Source of the DNA: JAKPQD01 sp029572965
GTDB lineage: Bacteria > Bacteroidota > Bacteroidia > Bacteroidales > DTGW01
Direction of reading: 5' to 3'
Assembly: GCA_035374585.1 (NCBI GenBank)
Contig: DAOSPF010000015.1
Location: 1 to 53,340, forward strand
DNA length: 53,340 nucleotides
Position 1 is the stretch's first letter, and each line of letters starts with the position of its first letter. Shown one piece after another: positions 52,140-53,340 of the stretch. Under the pieces are notes generated by a model that saw only the letters and a program-made list of their open reading frames with translations, had not been told where the DNA came from and did not search any database. The translations under genes and the position numbers were made by a program.

Positions 52140-52748
52140 TTATTGCTGCAAGGCATGGCTGTAATGCAAAGGCTTTAATATAAAACTAAACGACCAGTGT
52201 ATTGCCAAATAAGTAATAACAATACATGCAAAGGCCAGCAACAAGATTTTCATTATCGTCAAAGGGTCAGCAATGGCAGCCATCTTAGCACCCCTGTAAA
52301 ATGGGTACATGCCATAAATGCCAAGGAACATAAAAAACGAGCCCAGCGTGGGGTAATTGGCTAAAATGCCAGCCAATGCCGTTGCAACCCAAAAGAATGC
52401 AAGTGAATACAGCATGAGGATAAACAGCTTATCATAGTCAATCTGGGCAATCTTCCGGATAGAGATTTCGTACACCAACAACGACGATACATACAACGAA
52501 AAAAAGCTTGCCGCAACTACTTCTATAGCTTTGAACAGACAATAGACAAATGAATAATTGCCCACAGTAATAGCACTAAATGTATATCCGGCCAGGATAG
52601 CTACAGCAAGTACGCCCATAGCTGGTAAAACGTAGTTTTGCATGTGCCAGCGCATTTCCTGCGGTTCTACAAATATTTCTGCCCATCCCTCGTCAGGGTG
52701 GAGAATAATCTTCTTCGTCTTTTCCCAAAGTTGTTTATACTTTTGCAT
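52140..52748 (-). CDS. Yip1-family integral membrane protein
   Basis: A 202-aa membrane protein with about five transmembrane helices after a short soluble head. The head, KTKKIILHPDEGWAEIFVEPQEMRWHMQNYVLPAMGVLAVAI, is the usual Bacteroidota Yip1-domain opening (I-x-x-P-x-x-x-W). The helices follow at about residues 40-60, 75-95, 110-130, 135-155 and 165-190. Bacterial Yip1-domain proteins have no firm function. Located upstream of smpB on the same strand with a 53-bp gap, divergent from miaA. Confidence 0.8.
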   Translation of the reverse strand: MQKYKQLWEKTKKIILHPDEGWAEIFVEPQEMRWHMQNYVLPAMGVLAVAILAGYTFSAITVGNYSFVYCLFKAIEVVAASFFSLYVSSLLVYEISIRKIAQIDYDKLFILMLYSLAFFWVATALAGILANYPTLGSFFMFLGIYGMYPFYRGAKMAAIADPLTIMKILLLAFACIVITYLAIHWSFSFILKPLHYSHALQQ

Positions 52749-52816
52749 CGTTTTGATTTTGTTGGGTAAAAATAGTTTTATTTGTAAAGTTTTTGAAAGA
52801 ATATTACAATTTTAAA

Positions 52817-53340
52817 ATGTTATCATCCAAATACAACCTGCTTACTATTCTTGGGCCTACTGCTTGCGGCAAAACCCAACTCGCCGTTGCTGCGGCTGCT
52901 AAATTAGGCTCGTGTGTCATAAGCGCCGATTCCAGGCAGGTTTATAGGCAAATGGACATAGGAACAGGCAAAGATTTGTCTGAGTATTCTTTTGAAGGCT
53001 CGAAAGTGCCTCATTACCTGATAGACATTTGTCAGCCCGGTGAGAAGTACAATGTTTATGAGTTTCAGAAGGACTTTTTCAATGTTTATGAGAAAGTTTA
53101 CGCTGAAAATGCTATCCCTGTTTTATGCGGAGGCTCCGGGCTATACATCGAGGCAGTTCTGAGCAATTACCAGCTTTTATCAGTTCCGGTCAATGAAGAT
53201 CTTCGTAATAGTCTGAAAAATAAATCTTTGGAAGAGCTTGCAACGATTCTTGCTTCATATAAATTGATGCACAACAAAAGCGATGTAGATACGGTAAAAC
53301 GTGCTATCCGAGCTATTGAGATTGCAGAATACCAGAAAAA
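52817..53340 (+). CDS. miaA: tRNA dimethylallyltransferase MiaA (partial, runs off window)
   Basis: The first 174 codons of the enzyme that adds a dimethylallyl group to A37 of tRNAs reading UNN codons. The start ATG is at 52817 (MLSSKYNLL). The P-loop is GPTACGKT (13-20). ISADSRQVYRQMDIGTGKD is the substrate/DSRQ motif, and PHYLIDICQPGEKYNVYEFQKDFF and PVLCGGSGLYIEAVL follow. The visible end, DTVKRAIRAIEIAEY, is the normal middle of the protein. No sign of damage in the visible part; the C-terminal part lies beyond 53340. Confidence 0.95.
   Translation, partial: MLSSKYNLLTILGPTACGKTQLAVAAAAKLGSCVISADSRQVYRQMDIGTGKDLSEYSFEGSKVPHYLIDICQPGEKYNVYEFQKDFFNVYEKVYAENAIPVLCGGSGLYIEAVLSNYQLLSVPVNEDLRNSLKNKSLEELATILASYKLMHNKSDVDTVKRAIRAIEIAEYQK

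Noticed and set aside
1..53340. CRISPR array, tRNA, rRNA or intact transposase
   Set aside because: Reading the spacers I found no regularly spaced repeats, no tRNA-like cloverleaf with a GTTCRA arm and no transposase or integrase motif in any convincing frame; a covariance search was not possible.

Overview
The window looks like chromosome from a member of the Bacteroidota with gliding or type IX secretion ancestry. It is AT-rich. It encodes SprA (the type IX outer-membrane translocon), a protein with the type-B gliding C-terminal domain, a TonB receptor with a carboxypeptidase-regulatory-like N-domain, and DUF3078, DUF4831 and FISUMP proteins. Several genes carry the Bacteroidota promoter pattern TTTG / about 19 bp / TAnnTTTG. 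Shine-Dalgarno sequences are mostly absent and several genes seem to start at TTG or GTG. I saw no rRNA, tRNA, CRISPR array, prophage or intact transposase.

Layout. 1-2304 (minus): a chemoreceptor behind a small secreted FISUMP protein. 2305-3700: a gamma carbonic anhydrase-like gene bracketed by two copies, in the same orientation, of a hairpin-rich dispersed element. 3701-7832 (minus): TonB receptor, lptB, tatC. 8173-10359: recQ, meeting acpH tail to tail. 11093-15481 (plus): a cyclic-2,3-diphosphoglycerate-synthase-like GTPase, a ComM-type ATPase, a small plug-like secreted protein broken by a frameshift, and DUF3078. 15500-23422 (minus): ruvA then sprA. 23556-25724 (plus): rplU-rpmA-serS with clear promoter and terminators. 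25753-32443: aroA (minus), a PH-like membrane protein plus dprA (plus), a lactonase-fold lipoprotein and uvrD/pcrA (minus). 32681-36772: type-B secreted protein (plus), DUF4831 and nnr (minus). 36920-40837 (plus): POT transporter and a TPR/SpoIIE phosphatase. 41108-47017 (plus): argR-proC-argH-proB-[esterase]-proA. 47128-53340: ung, a CPBP protease, dus, a secreted protein, coaD, a cupin, smpB, a Yip1-type protein and the start of miaA.

How the genes fit together. Most are housekeeping: DNA repair and recombination (recQ, ruvA, uvrD, dprA, ung), translation (rplU, rpmA, serS, smpB, dus, miaA), cofactor and amino-acid synthesis (coaD, aroA, proABC, argH, nnr) and envelope or export work (lptB, tatC, sprA, TonB receptor). 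I did not find a clear new multi-gene system. The most informative oddities are (1) a codon-usage mosaic inside the TPR/SpoIIE phosphatase, (2) an esterase of foreign-looking codon usage between proB and proA in an arginine cluster that has lost most arginine genes, (3) the frameshifted plug-like gene, (4) two dispersed palindromic element families, and (5) palindromes at the TonB-receptor promoter and in the nnr/POT divergent region.
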